Source: Meconema thalassinum (Eukaryota; Arthropoda; Insecta; Orthoptera; Tettigoniidae). From it: DNA of 64,000 nucleotides. Position numbers and translations under genes: made by a program. Where the stretch lies: the NCBI GenBank assembly GCA_946902985.2, contig OX336391.1, forward strand, positions 149,867,545-149,931,544. The letters are read 5' to 3'. Numbering within the stretch: position 1 is the first letter of the stretch; each line of letters begins with the position of its first letter. Positions 54,027 to 64,000 of this stretch are shown piece after piece. Below the pieces are notes generated by a model. It was not told the DNA's origin and searched no databases. It saw only the letters and a program-made list of their open reading frames with translations.

Positions 54027-56775
54027 AAAATGAGATTGATACAGTGAAGCACTGAGCTGTATCAGATATTACAAGATTTAAAACGTGCGCGTAGCACCAC
54101 GTGTGAATGTGATTTGGGATTTTGCTGGCCTTGTGTGCAGTCAAACCATTATAATGGCCGCTTATGTTAGACGCGCCATCAAACGCACTTGCGACGCAAT
54201 CACTTAAAGGTATTTCAAGGTCTGTCAATGCTCCAGAGAGAGTGTCAAATAATGCCTCTCCTGTAGCAGAAACCACACTTTTAATGCCAGTAGTCTCTCG
54301 CACACTTCATGTCCTTTAACATACCTGGCTACTATTGCACTTTGATCGTTGGTACATTATGTCTATTGCCGTGTCCATCAAAACTGAATATTTGCCGGCT
54401 GATTTGATTTCATTTTCTACGACAGACTTTTATTTATTTTGTCATGCAGGCCATTATTTTTGCTACTGTGTTTTTACTTAGAAATGTCAAGGTACGGTAC
54501 TTCCTCTGTCCACCTTTTTGTTTTTGCTTTTTCCTACATGTTCCACGTCAGTTTTTTTCTGACCTTTTAGACATGCGCATTTCACTTTCTTCGATAGCCC
54601 TTTTCAAGTGTTTCTCTAACCGTGGATCATACTCGGACATTAATAGAATAACTTCTAAGAAATTGCCATGGTTGATTGTGTCATCTTTAAGAGAGTAGGC
54701 AGCTTCCTTTCATGCACGATAAGCTAATACTCGCTTTCCTATAAACTTCGAGACATCTATTACAATTGTCACCACATGTCTCCTTTCTAAAACTTCTTGC
54801 TTCCTCTTCTCTAGTTGATCACACAAAAGAAGGTCACGAGTACTTTTCTTACGTTTGCCTAACATAAAAGCCTCTACAGATTTAAAATGAGCTTTGGACA
54901 TTTCATGTTCATTAACTCTTTGGTGGTCATGTTTCCAGTCTTCAAACCCTGTACAAAAGGCTGAATTGGAGTTGCTGCTGTAAACGATACAAATCAATTT
55001 GAATTTTCTTCATATGAAATCCAGTGTCTCTGAAGGGTTTCTCCGTCGTTTCGTTTTACAATGTATAAAGGTTTTTTGCCATTGAAAAGCAACTCTCTTC
55101 CATCAGGTTGGATTGGATGATAATCAAAATATACCGATAAATCTCTTTTGCTTGTTTTTATTGAAGTAATTCATTGTAGATTCTTGAGATTCTTCTACTG
55201 TAGGATTACATCCTCGAGTAGAATTTCCTGTGTAGAGTGAAGGTTCTTCTAGTTTACGAGGGCTAAGGTCTTCCTCTTGAATTTGTGAATTTTCCACTAC
55301 TGTGAATCCTTGAAATTTATCAGAACTAGAATCGGAGAACTGATTCATCGTCGACGAGGCCGTCTGTTGATTCTCTATCGTTTTGGAACAATCAAGATTT
55401 CATGAGTTTGATAGTGAAGACAAGCTAACGAATTCTGCTTCCTCAAACGTCTTGTTTTGTGTATGAGATTCAAGATTTTCATCTTAGGATGGGCCATCAG
55501 GCTTTTTAAACAAACTTGTTATTTCTGAACATGATTTTGCAGACTCGAGTAGAAGTTTGTTTTTCTTTTCTTGACGAAATTCATGTCCACTTTTTTTCTT
55601 TTATTTTTCTTGTCCATTATGTGTAGCCCGCTAAAACAAATATGACTAATTAATTAATGTACTTGCAAAAAGATTATTAGATTATTAAACAATTCACTTA
55701 TTTAGGTAAACAACACAATTAATTAAATTGATACAAGTAAATTTCTCCAATGATTTTGAACGTTTATAATTCATCCGATTCATTCTATTTTTGAATCGAA
55801 TTTGTGCTAAATAAAATTATTTCAGTATTTTTATTTACAATAAATGTGAAATTTCAATAGACACAATGAATGTTTGAATGTAAAAATAAACCTGACAATA
55901 ATTCAGACGAAACGGAGAGGCGTAAAATACGTAGCACCGGAGGTAAGTTGAGGTTGTTAGAGGCCAGCACACAGGGCACAGTCAGTCCCCCCCACTACGT
56001 AGCAATTAAAAGGTTAAGTAAGTCGACAACCACAACAACATTAAAACTAAATGCGCGTTTGTTTATTTAATGTAATGCAAGGTAAAATTGCGATGTAAAA
56101 TTTTTAAAAATCCAGAAAAAGCCTACTCGGCCTAAAATATTTAGTTTTCTCAAAATCCTTTTCAGGAATAATCGATTTTATGTGTGATATTTTTTTTATT
56201 AAACAACGATCTTCACTGTCATATTTGTCATGTTCTTAAAATGTTTAGATTGCATGATAGGTGATAAGGATTTCTAAAAAAAATATTATGGATAATTACG
56301 CTATGTGTACAATTCTCGGAATGTGTAGAAATTAGGTCCATGTGGAATATAGGTGCACTTACATGATTATGTTTTCAAAGATTAATATGAACAATAACGT
56401 CACTGGTACCTTTATCATGAAGGATTTGCGACTTGCATGAGAAGAACAGTAACAGCACAGAGTAACTTAAAATAAAATACTACACAAGTCACAAACAGGC
56501 CGACTGCGTGAGTTTACTGACTAGTGAGTGACAGACAACTATCAACAGGCAGACGAAATTGAGACGGCCTTGGCAGACGTCTCGTTGGTCCCTTCCACCC
56601 CCTCTCCCCACACTTGCCGAGGGCGCCAACATTTCCAGGCTGGAGGGCGCACCGGGATACGTCCCGGTGTCCCGGCGGCCCAGCACGGGCCTGCTTCGAG
56701 GAGTCTCAATTCCTCCCCCTCCCCGCCTCCTTTTGATTCTCCTTCCTTACTACCCTGCCCACCGTTCTAATTAAT

Positions 56776-57288
56776 ATGGCACGTTTTTCTACCAAGGTCC
56801 ATACAGTAGTTTCTGGCTGCTCTCTGTTGACGAACATAGGAATTTCTCTGGTTTTTGTAAGCTCATTGCCACTCATTCTTTGGCCACAGTGTTTTAATTC
56901 TATTAATTCTATTAATGAAGTGGTTTATAAAGAAACTGAGTCTATAGTCGATACTATGCGAAAAAGGCGAATTGCTTTTTTTTTTGGTCATATCTCACGC
57001 CTGCCGGATGCCAGACAATTAAAAGTATTATTTAATTATTTTTTCAAAAGTAAAACAAAGAACTCTTGGTTTATGGAAATTCAAAATGATCTGTATGAAC
57101 TCGCCTTGAAAATGCCCCAAATTGCTAACAAAGATGAGAAGAATATCTTGAAAAACAAGAACATCCGACTTCCCTTAAAAACCTTTACCCGCAAAACTTA
57201 CACCATAAGCGATGCAGAGAGAGCGGCAAGGTCGACTAGAATGAAAATGTTTTGGGAAAAGAAGGAAAATAAGAAGCTGAATCTTTAA
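56776..57288 (+). pseudogene. LINE C-terminal fragment (170-aa open frame)
   Basis: The frame contains RRIAFFFGHISRLPDARQ, LFNYFFKSKTKNSWF and a terminal RMKMFWEKKENKK, a pattern I know from the C-termini of insect LINE reverse transcriptases after the RT domain. The palm and everything upstream are missing, and the first ~40 residues look unrelated, so the true fragment probably begins near 56,890. The 3' UTR runs to about 57345. Confidence 0.65.
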
Positions 57289-57347
57289 TATTGTTTTTGA
57301 GACATGTATATACTTGTTTTGGTTAAGTGCTCCAATGAGGGCGTAAC

Positions 57348-58472
57348 ATCTATATATATAAAAGAAGGTCGTGTTAGTTACACTATTTATAACTCAAGAG
57401 CGGCTGAACCGATTTGGCTGAAAATTGGTGTAGCGGTAACTTAGAACCAGGAGACGGAGATAGGATACTTTTTACCCCCTGACGTGACATAAAAAGTCAA
57501 AGAATATACAAGTCACTGTAAAACGTAACGCAAATGACAGCTAAGGCAAGTCGTTTCCAGGCAACAGTAGCTCTTGACGAGACATGGCCGACTGGATGCG
57601 AGTAGCACTCTCCACTACCGGTATAGAAAATGAGGCTCTTAACAGGAAATCCCGTTAGTTATTCAACGTAATTTGTATAGGGATAGTAAATCCAATTTAC
57701 AATAGATGGCGCGAGTAGCTACAACAAAATGGTGGGCGTTTGTTTCCAGAAAGTCCCACATGCGTTCATATACCATTCATCCCATTGCGGTGAAACTTGG
57801 GTGAGGTGTTCTGTACACTTCAGGTAAGGTTTCTGGCTGAGTAATTCCACTTAACAATAGATAGAACACGAGTAGATTCAACAAATGAGCGACGACGGGC
57901 GAAGCGTTTCAACAAAGTCCAGTATGCGTTCACATACTATTCGTCCGATAGCGATGAAACTTGGGTGAGAGGTTGTGTACAATACAGGCAAAGTTTCTGG
58001 CTTAGTAAATCCATGTTATAACAGGTAGCGCACGAGTAGATTCAACAAATGAGCGCCGACGCGCGAAGTGTTTCAACAAAGTCCTGTATAAGTTCATATA
58101 CTATTCGTCTGATAGCGATGAAACTTGGGTGAGATGTTGTGTACTCTTCAGGGAATGTTTCTGGCTTAGTAATTCCACTTAACAATAGGTAGCAAACGAG
58201 TAGATTCAACAAATGAGCGACGCCGGGCGAAGTGTTTCAACAAAGTCCTGTATGAGTTCACATACCATTCGTCAGATAGCGATGAAACTTGGGTGAGAGG
58301 TTGTGTACACTACAGGCAAGGTTTCAGGCTAAGTAAACCCATGTTATAATAGGTAGCGCACGAATAGATTCAACAAATGAGCGACGACGCGCGAAGCGTT
58401 TCAACAAAGTCCCGTATGCGTTCATAAACTATTCGTCTGATAGAGATGAAACTTGGGTGAGATGTTGTGTAC
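57348..58472 (+). mobile_element. Helitron-like 5' end with reversed S1 array, truncated
   Basis: TCTATATATATAAAAGAAGG begins after A, fitting the 5' TC of insect Helitrons. The block AACCGATTTGGCTGAAAATT is common in such elements. From about 57690 come units of the S1 repeat in reverse (AACAAATGAGCGACGAC, GATGAAACTTGGGTGAG), at about 160-180 bp spacing. The array is cut at 58472 by the start of the long LTR. No coding capacity. Confidence 0.55.
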
Positions 58473-58984
58473 TGAACCCTTATTAATCTGCGATAAATAA
58501 GTATTCATGATTTATTATTATTATTGCTGCGGCCCAGGCAGTAATTGTGGAAGTTGATAAAGAGGAAGGCAAGTTAGCGTGTTGCAATGATCGCCACAGA
58601 AGCAGAGCTTGGTAGCTATTCTTGAGGACGGCCGGGTAAGCTGAGTTCAAGGCCAAATTGTGTAACAACATGCACCAGAATTGGAGTCATAAGGGGATGG
58701 TCACGAGTTTCGTTGCAACCGACCTACGATTGAATCACCCAATCAGGAGAGACCAAGCCAAAACCACGCGATGGGTGGCGTCACTGGTAAAAAGCGCGCG
58801 GAATTGATTATCTAAAGAACCGTCGATCCGAATTATCTCCGCATGAGTGCGCTGAGACGTTTGAATTAAATGATGAAGATTGACACTAGTCCCATGTGTG
58901 TGAGATGAAAACTCTAGAAAATTTTTCTTAATTCACCCCACTCCACCTCACTCTGTCAGTTTCCAATAAATTGATCGACGAGAC

Positions 58985-59215
58985 GCTGTTTCGATGACAA
59001 CCGTATTGAGCTCTGGTGAGCTAACTTCACGCCAGTTTGCGTAGTGATTTTTAAAGCTCTAATATTATTTGAACTCATTCGTTTTGAGCTCTGGTGAGCT
59101 AACTTCACGCCAGTCTGCGTAGTGATTTTTAAAGCTCTAATATTATTCGAAGTGCTACTTTTTGGGCTCTGGTGAGCTAACTTCACGCCAGTTTGCGTGG
59201 TGATTCTAAAACTCT
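58985..59215 (-). repeat. Three ~68-bp repeats inside the LTR
   Basis: CTCTGGTGAGCTAACTTCAC and GTGATTTTTAAAGCTCTAAT recur three times at about 68-bp spacing. The minus-strand open frame 58956-59186 (KLAHQSSKR-type repeats) is a product of this periodicity. Confidence 0.8.
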
Positions 59216-61024
59216 ACTTTATTTGAAGACAACTATTTTCTGCTCTTAGGGGCAAGACTTGAATAACATTCCAATTAGCGCTCAACGCGAGCGAAGGTTC
59301 ACAAGAGCAGTAGAGATTACCGAGCGAGATAACGAGTGCGAGACAGCCAGATTTAAAACTTGTATTGTCAAGCCAGTGACGATGGGTTTGAAGTGTATAG
59401 TTCATGTAAATTTTTATTGTATTTTTCAAGTGTTGTATTGTGCGTGTGTAAGCGAGAGCTAGGGAAAGTCTTCGTTGATTAATCGCATAGGACAATCGTG
59501 GGCGAAATTAGTAACTCACAAGCGATTATAGCCAGGCAATTTATAATAACATTGAACTTTTCTGTCGAGGAGACTACACCAAGATGTCCGACGTGTGGTC
59601 AGGAGCCGGAGTGATGCCCAACGCTTCTACGAAGACAACGATGGAGGGCTAATTTCCCGTAGGGAAATGAGCCGAGATGGAAGTTATATCTTCTACAAGC
59701 TGATACGGTGATGTACAAAAATTGATTATTCAATATGTAGTTAGATTGGCGGGGGAACTTTGTAAATAGTTCATTTTCTTCTTTTTCTTGTTTTAGATTG
59801 TTTTTCTTGCACCGAAACTAAATGTTTTAAATGTACGTTGGCGCGTGGCCAAAGTTGTTTGTTGTGTATTATTTTTCTTTGGAGTCATATATAGTGTACA
59901 CGGCGCGTGTACCAGATTTATCCATGCGAATGCGAAACCCGTTACATTCGATAAGTGGTGCTTTATTAAAGTTCATATTTTTTTGATAGGGAAGGGAGGT
60001 AATTACTGTAAGATGTTTGCTGAACAGGTTATTATTCATATTAGGGTTGCCGAGCGCAACAAATTAAGATGTAATTGTAGAACACCTTAGTTCTAATTTT
60101 TTAGATTTTTTTTGAGTTCTTTTCAGGTTCGATAGTCACAGGCATAGAACGGAGGCGCCAGCTGGTGGAAAATATTTATGTCAATTTATTTCAGGGTCTG
60201 TCAAACCCATACGTGTGATTCTGTGTGTGTTATTGTGTCAGGTGTGTGTTTTGATTCTACGTGAAGAGGGGTAGAGGTCCTACCGCCCTCATATTTTGTT
60301 GTTGTTGTATTTTTGATGGAAAGGCAGGGTGCTCCGAGGAGACCGCTGTACCTTGTCCATATGCTGATTCTTGGATTTCCTAGGGGAAATGCTGAGATAT
60401 ATTTTGTTCAGACACACACACGGATTATTGTGCTTTGGGGCATGCTTCGTCGAGACTGGATCCCATGCCTTGGGAGGTCGAGGTTATTTTGACACGTGGG
60501 TTGACAGATAGGCAGATTTCCACGAATCGCCCGTCTCGCCTGGTGACTTATTTTGTTAGGCAGTCCGGTTGTCCGACTGGCCCCTTCAAGCTTTCATTTA
60601 GCAAACCTTTCATTTAGTTTTGATTCCAATTTCATGCGGAAATTATTGTGTTGATTATATTAAGTATAGGAAGTGTCGGTTTAGTTTTAAGTGTTGTATA
60701 GTTGTTCCCCGCGTCTGTCTAGCTCTAAGTAATGTGGATTCGTCTTCTGAAAGTTTATTCCGGATGATGACGAATCATGCATTCAATTGTACTCATCGTG
60801 AAGCATGTAGAACAGCACTCGCGCATACATTGTCATTATTGTTGATTTTTGGGACATTTGGTCCGGGTAATAATCTCTCCTGAGATTTGGCCTAGTTTTG
60901 GCAAATTTTATTTATTGAGTGGGAGTCATTATGGGAGTTGTTTGTTAATTTCTTTTTGTAAATAGATGATCTGTCATTAAATTCATTTGTTATAACCCTG
61001 GCTTCACATTTTCCTGCATGTTAT

Positions 61025-63171
61025 TAGCCTACTTTCGATTTTTGCAAAAAATGAAAGTAGACTTATGAGATCAACACAGGGCGAAAAAAGTGTGTCTGTC
61101 TGTGTGTGTGTGTATGTGTGTGTGTGAGTCTGTGTGTGTGTCTGTGTGTGTGTGTGTGAGTGTGTGTACTCTGAATGTCTGTCCCCCCCTATCAATTCGA
61201 ACACGGTGAATGCGAATTGAACGAAATTTGGTACAAAGGTAGCACTCGCAAAGGACACCTCAGTGTCATGTTTTATATCGCCGCCATCTTGAAGGAAACG
61301 TAATGGCGGTCACACAAATGTTCAAAGCTTAAATCAAATTACGACTAATCTAATCATCCGATCTCTACCAAATTTTGCAACAACATACCTTTATGGGGGG
61401 AGCATCCTTTGACCAAACTAATAAGTCATCAGAGTAATAGTTTGCGGATGGCGGCCATCTTTGTGTGAAAATCGATTCCCCCTATTAATTCGAACACGGT
61501 GCAACCGAATGGAACGAAATTTGGTACAGAGGTAGTACTAACAAAAGTCACCTCAGTGTCATGTTTCATATCGCCGCCATCTTGACGGAAACGTAATGGC
61601 GGACACACAAATGTTCAAAGCATAAATCAAATTACGATGAACCTAATCATTCGATCTCTACCAAATTTTGCAATAACATACCTTAATAGAGGAAGCATCC
61701 TTTGACCAAATAACTAGGTCATTAGCCTGATAGTTTGCGGATGGCGGCCATCTTTGTGTGAAAATCAATTCCCCCTGTTAATTCAAACACGGTGAAACCA
61801 AATGGAACGAAATTTGGTACAGAGGTAGCACTAGCAAAGGGCACCTCAGTGTCATGTTTTATATCGCCGCCATCTTGACAGAAACGTAATGGCGGCCACA
61901 CGAATGTTCAATGCTTAAATCAAATTACGATTAACCTAATCATCCGATCTCTACCAAATTTTGCAACTACATACCTTTATGGAGGGAGCATCCTTTGACC
62001 AATCTAATAGGTTATTAGCCTAATAGTTTGCGGGTGGCGGCCATCTTTATGTCAAAATCAATTCCCCCTATTAATTCAAACACGGTGAAACCAAATGGAA
62101 CGAAATTTGGTACAGAGGTAGCACTAGCAAAGGGCACCTCAGTGTCATGTTTTATATCGCCACCATCTTGACTGAAACGTAATGGCGGCCACACGAATGT
62201 TCAAAGCTTAAATCAAATTACGATTAACCTAATCATCCTATCTCTACCAAATTTTGCAACTACATACCTGTATGGAGGGAGCATCCTTTGACCAATCTAA
62301 TAGGTCATTCGCCTAATAGTTTGCGGATGGTGGCCATCTTTGTGTCAAAATCGATTCTCCCTATTAATTCAAACACGGTGAAACCGAATGGAACGAAATT
62401 TGGTACAGAGATAGCACAAGCAAAGGGCATCTCAGTGTCATGATTTATATCGCCGCCATATTGACAGAAACGTAATGGCGGCCACACAAATGTTCAAAGC
62501 TTAAATCAAATTACGATTAGCCTAATCATCCGATCTCTAGCAAATTTAGCAACAACATACCTTTATGGAGGGAGCATCCTTTGACCAAACTAATAGGTCA
62601 TCAGCCTAATATTTTGCGGATGGCGGCCATCTTTGTGTGAAAATCGATTCCCCTTATCAATTCGAACACGGTGAAACCGAATGGAACGAAATTTGGTACA
62701 GAGGTAGCACTAGCAAAGGGCACCTCAGTGTCATGTTTTATATCACCGCTATCTTGACGGAAACGTAATCGCAGCCACCCAAATGTTAAAAGCTAAAATG
62801 TAATTACGACCAACCTAATAATCTAGTCTCTACCAAATTTTGCAACACCATATCTTTATGTGGGAAACATATTCAGACCAAACAGCAAGAACATCAGCCC
62901 AATAGTTTGCAGATGGTGGCCAAGTATGTGTGCAAATCAATTCCCCCTATCAATTCAAACACGGTGAAACCGAATTGAACGAAATTTGGTACAGAGGTAG
63001 CACTAGCAAAGGGCACCTCATATTCATGTTTAATATCCCTATAGCACGTTGTATTTCAACAGGCTACTACAACCAACATTCAATCATACTCCTTGAAAAG
63101 GACAAAGAGTTATAACAATACCCATGCATTTAGGAGAAAGTAGGCTATATGTTCTTTACTGAACATCTTGT
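61025..63171 (+). mobile_element. Non-autonomous Helentron-like element 3 (2147 bp)
   Basis: 5' end TAGCCTACTTTC with a nearby AAAGTAGACTT; subterminal GAAAGTAGGCTA (63136-63147) is its perfect 12-nt inverse; the 3' hairpin TGTTCTTTACTGAACA ends ATCTTG. A (TG)n tract near 61090-61170 is followed by about seven ~292-bp tandem units (AACACGGTGAA anchors near 61202, 61494, 61786, 62080, 62371, 62665 and 62957). The uninterrupted target exists at 48440-48470, showing insertion between T residues without duplication. Confidence 0.95.
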
Positions 63172-63290
63172 TTTGTTATATGTTACCCTGCATGTTAATG
63201 AAGCGCTTTAACAACAACTTACGATATGGACTGTTACACCCCCGAAACTGAGTCTCATAAGCTTCTTTGCAAGGTTTCATAAAACAAAAA

Positions 63291-63307
63291 TGGCTGCCCA
63301 AGTGGGG
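63291..63307 (+). promoter_or_regulatory. Candidate primer-binding site of second LTR element
   Basis: TGGCTGCCCAAGTGGGG starts 12 nt after the LTR. It resembles a tRNA-Lys primer site if one inserted and one missing base are allowed. Position supports it; the match is imperfect. Confidence 0.45.
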
Positions 63308-63828
63308 ATTGTTGTTGTTGTTGCTTCGCTGATCTCATATTTATTTCGCTGAGAAGTGATGCCAGGTCGAGCGGGCAAAGTAAATTCAGTAAATTGAGGC
63401 GATGTTGTACCGCCATGTGCATTAGTAAAATCACTGAGTTCCTAAAGTTAGAGATATTGAACAAGTTTAGAATTTGATATTGTATTTGTTATAAACTTGT
63501 TCTGGCGCCCGGCATTAAAATTAGAAAATTTGCATATTATTGAACTCAGTCAAAGCAGGAAGGTGTTGCCTTATATTTGACATTTAATTAACTTCGGTTA
63601 ATTAGTGTTGTTCGTAAATTCTGTTGGTTAGGAATTTAAAAGCAGATCACTAGGGAGTTATTTTGTTGTTTGGAAATAAGAGTAATTTGTTCAGTAAATT
63701 TTGATTACTGAAACTTTTATTAAATTAAAATCAGTAGTATTTAAATATTATGAAATGTATGCGTGTGTATGACTGAAATCTCGGTGCATGACCCTGTTTT
63801 TTCTCTGGTTATATTTGTGTATTGTGAG
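63308..63828 (+). other. Leader of second LTR element
   Basis: Untranslated leader between the primer-like site and the Gag ATG. It includes a short (GTT)n stretch at 63309-63324. No gene. Confidence 0.6.
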
Positions 63829-64000
63829 ATGGCGAGTGTTGAAGAAATCAAGGGATTGTTAGAACAGATGTCCGCGAAAACGGAAAAACAGTTAGAACAG
63901 ATGTCCGCGAAAACGGAAGAACAGTTTAAAATTCAGAGCGTGCATAGTGACAAACAATTATATGAATTACGGGAGCATAATGATAAACAGTTAGAAGTTC
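63829..64000 (+). CDS. gag: Gag N-terminus of second LTR element (partial)
   Basis: The ATG at 63829 (context GTGAGATGG) opens a frame still running at the window edge (57 codons). It encodes MASVEEIKGLLEQMS, then imperfect LEQMSAKTEKQ-type repeats and alternating Glu/Lys/Gln heptads, a likely coiled coil. This matches the N-terminal plan of the Gag at 21376 without obvious sequence identity. It would form the start of the particle protein; the capsid core and pol should follow beyond 64000. It could be another coiled-coil protein, but its place after an LTR and primer-like site favours Gag. Confidence 0.7.
   Translation, partial: MASVEEIKGLLEQMSAKTEKQLEQMSAKTEEQFKIQSVHSDKQLYELREHNDKQLEV

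Larger units (their letters stand above)
50395..55617 (-). pseudogene. hAT transposase (ZMYM1-like), broken
   Basis: Read on the minus strand. The start at 55617 (MDKKNKRKK) soon needs a frame change. A Ser-rich N-terminus follows (55348-55124), then a TTF/BED-like zinc-finger region (54997-54710: CTGFEDWKHDHQRVNEHE). The RNase H-like catalytic core includes GKYSVLMDTAID near 54390 and FDGASNISGHYNGL with WCYAHVLNLV (54303-54040). An alpha-helical insertion domain covers 52500-51672. The C-terminal hAT dimerisation segment is at 50694-50395 (YKFLLTISLTQVSCERAFS). Several stops and frameshifts, plus two insertions, make it non-functional. The coding line resumes cleanly across the Helentron at 52508-54026. 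Related to domesticated zinc finger MYM-type proteins by general family knowledge. Confidence 0.92.
49539..56693 (-). mobile_element. hAT DNA transposon (~7.2 kb with nested insertions)
   Basis: The ends CAGGCCCGTGCTGG and CCAGCACGGGCCTG-type (right end CAGCACGGGCCTG) are inverted repeats, flanked by the perfect 8-bp duplication CTTCGAGG at 49531-49538 and 56694-56701, diagnostic of hAT. It contains a reverse-strand transposase pseudogene (50395-55617), a SINE fragment, an inverted-repeat element and a Helentron. The remaining subterminal regions (49560-49890, 55620-56690) are non-coding; small open frames there have no support. Confidence 0.95.
58473..63279 (+). repeat. 5' LTR of second long-LTR retrotransposon
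   Basis: Begins TGAACCCTT and ends AAGGTTTCA; the reverse copy at 48346 has the exact inverse AAGGGTTCA, so terminal inverted repeats are TGAACCCTT/AAGGGTTCA. Total 4807 bp; without the 2147-bp Helentron (61025-63171) it is about 2.66 kb. Near 58990-59210 there are three repeats of GAGCTAACTTCACGCCAGT-type units (~70 bp). The 3' LTR lies beyond the window, so LTR status rests on the ends, the following primer-like site and the downstream Gag. Confidence 0.8.

Noticed and set aside
56528..56774. Overlapping open frames rich in Pro and Ser
   Set aside because: They lie across the GC-rich end of the hAT element and its flank.
61004..61258. 84-aa minus-strand open frame with Thr-His repeats
   Set aside because: Translation of the (TG)n microsatellite at the Helentron 5' end.

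Overview
The window is repeat-rich eukaryotic DNA, almost certainly from an insect with a large genome. Nearly every recognisable piece is a transposable element, a decayed copy of one, or tandem-repeat DNA. I found no host protein-coding gene and no convincing functional tRNA or rRNA gene. The insect assignment, with a polyneopteran or orthopteran lean, is an inference. It rests on several tRNA-derived SINE families, mariner and hAT elements, RTE-like and L1/Tx1-like LINEs, Gypsy elements, and a tandem hammerhead-ribozyme repeat reminiscent of the pDo500 satellite of Dolichopoda cave crickets.

Layout. 1-12,425: arrays of a ~164-bp and a ~127-bp repeat, a SINE, and a tandem segmental duplication (2570-7178 and 7179-12055) whose junction lies inside an RTE-like LINE fragment. 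12,426-17,534: a SINE with 12-bp target duplication, a 726-bp foldback, a GATC-rich minisatellite and a LINE 3' fragment. 17,539-31,034: a Ty3/Gypsy retrotransposon with unusually long LTRs (3324 bp, and 4250 bp including later insertions), TGTGCCC/GGGCACA ends and a GTAC target duplication. It has intact-looking gag and pol and no env. Its 3' LTR later received a palindromic mariner foldback and a SINE, and the other LTR preserves both empty sites. 31,035-42,270: MITEs, SINEs, a foldback, two internally deleted mariner-like elements, the tandem hammerhead unit (36,951-37,475) and a Helentron-like element. 43,157-47,910: a nearly complete L1/Tx1-like LINE with two ORFs and one frameshift near its 3' end. 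48,346-48,845: a partial reverse-strand LTR. 49,539-56,693: a decayed hAT transposon with perfect 8-bp target duplication, interrupted by a SINE fragment, an inverted-repeat element and a Helentron. 56,776-57,290: another LINE C-terminus. 57,348-58,472: a Helitron-like start with the 164-bp array reversed. 58,473 to the end: a second long-LTR retrotransposon with a third Helentron inside its LTR; its Gag runs off the window.

How the parts relate. The window is a nest of successive insertions, several of which can be ordered because the uninterrupted target is also present. The features most worth following are the tandem type III hammerhead motifs, whose two loops share 10 nt of perfect complementarity, and three Helentron-type elements with matching terminal architecture. 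The two long-LTR elements share a coiled-coil Gag N-terminus.
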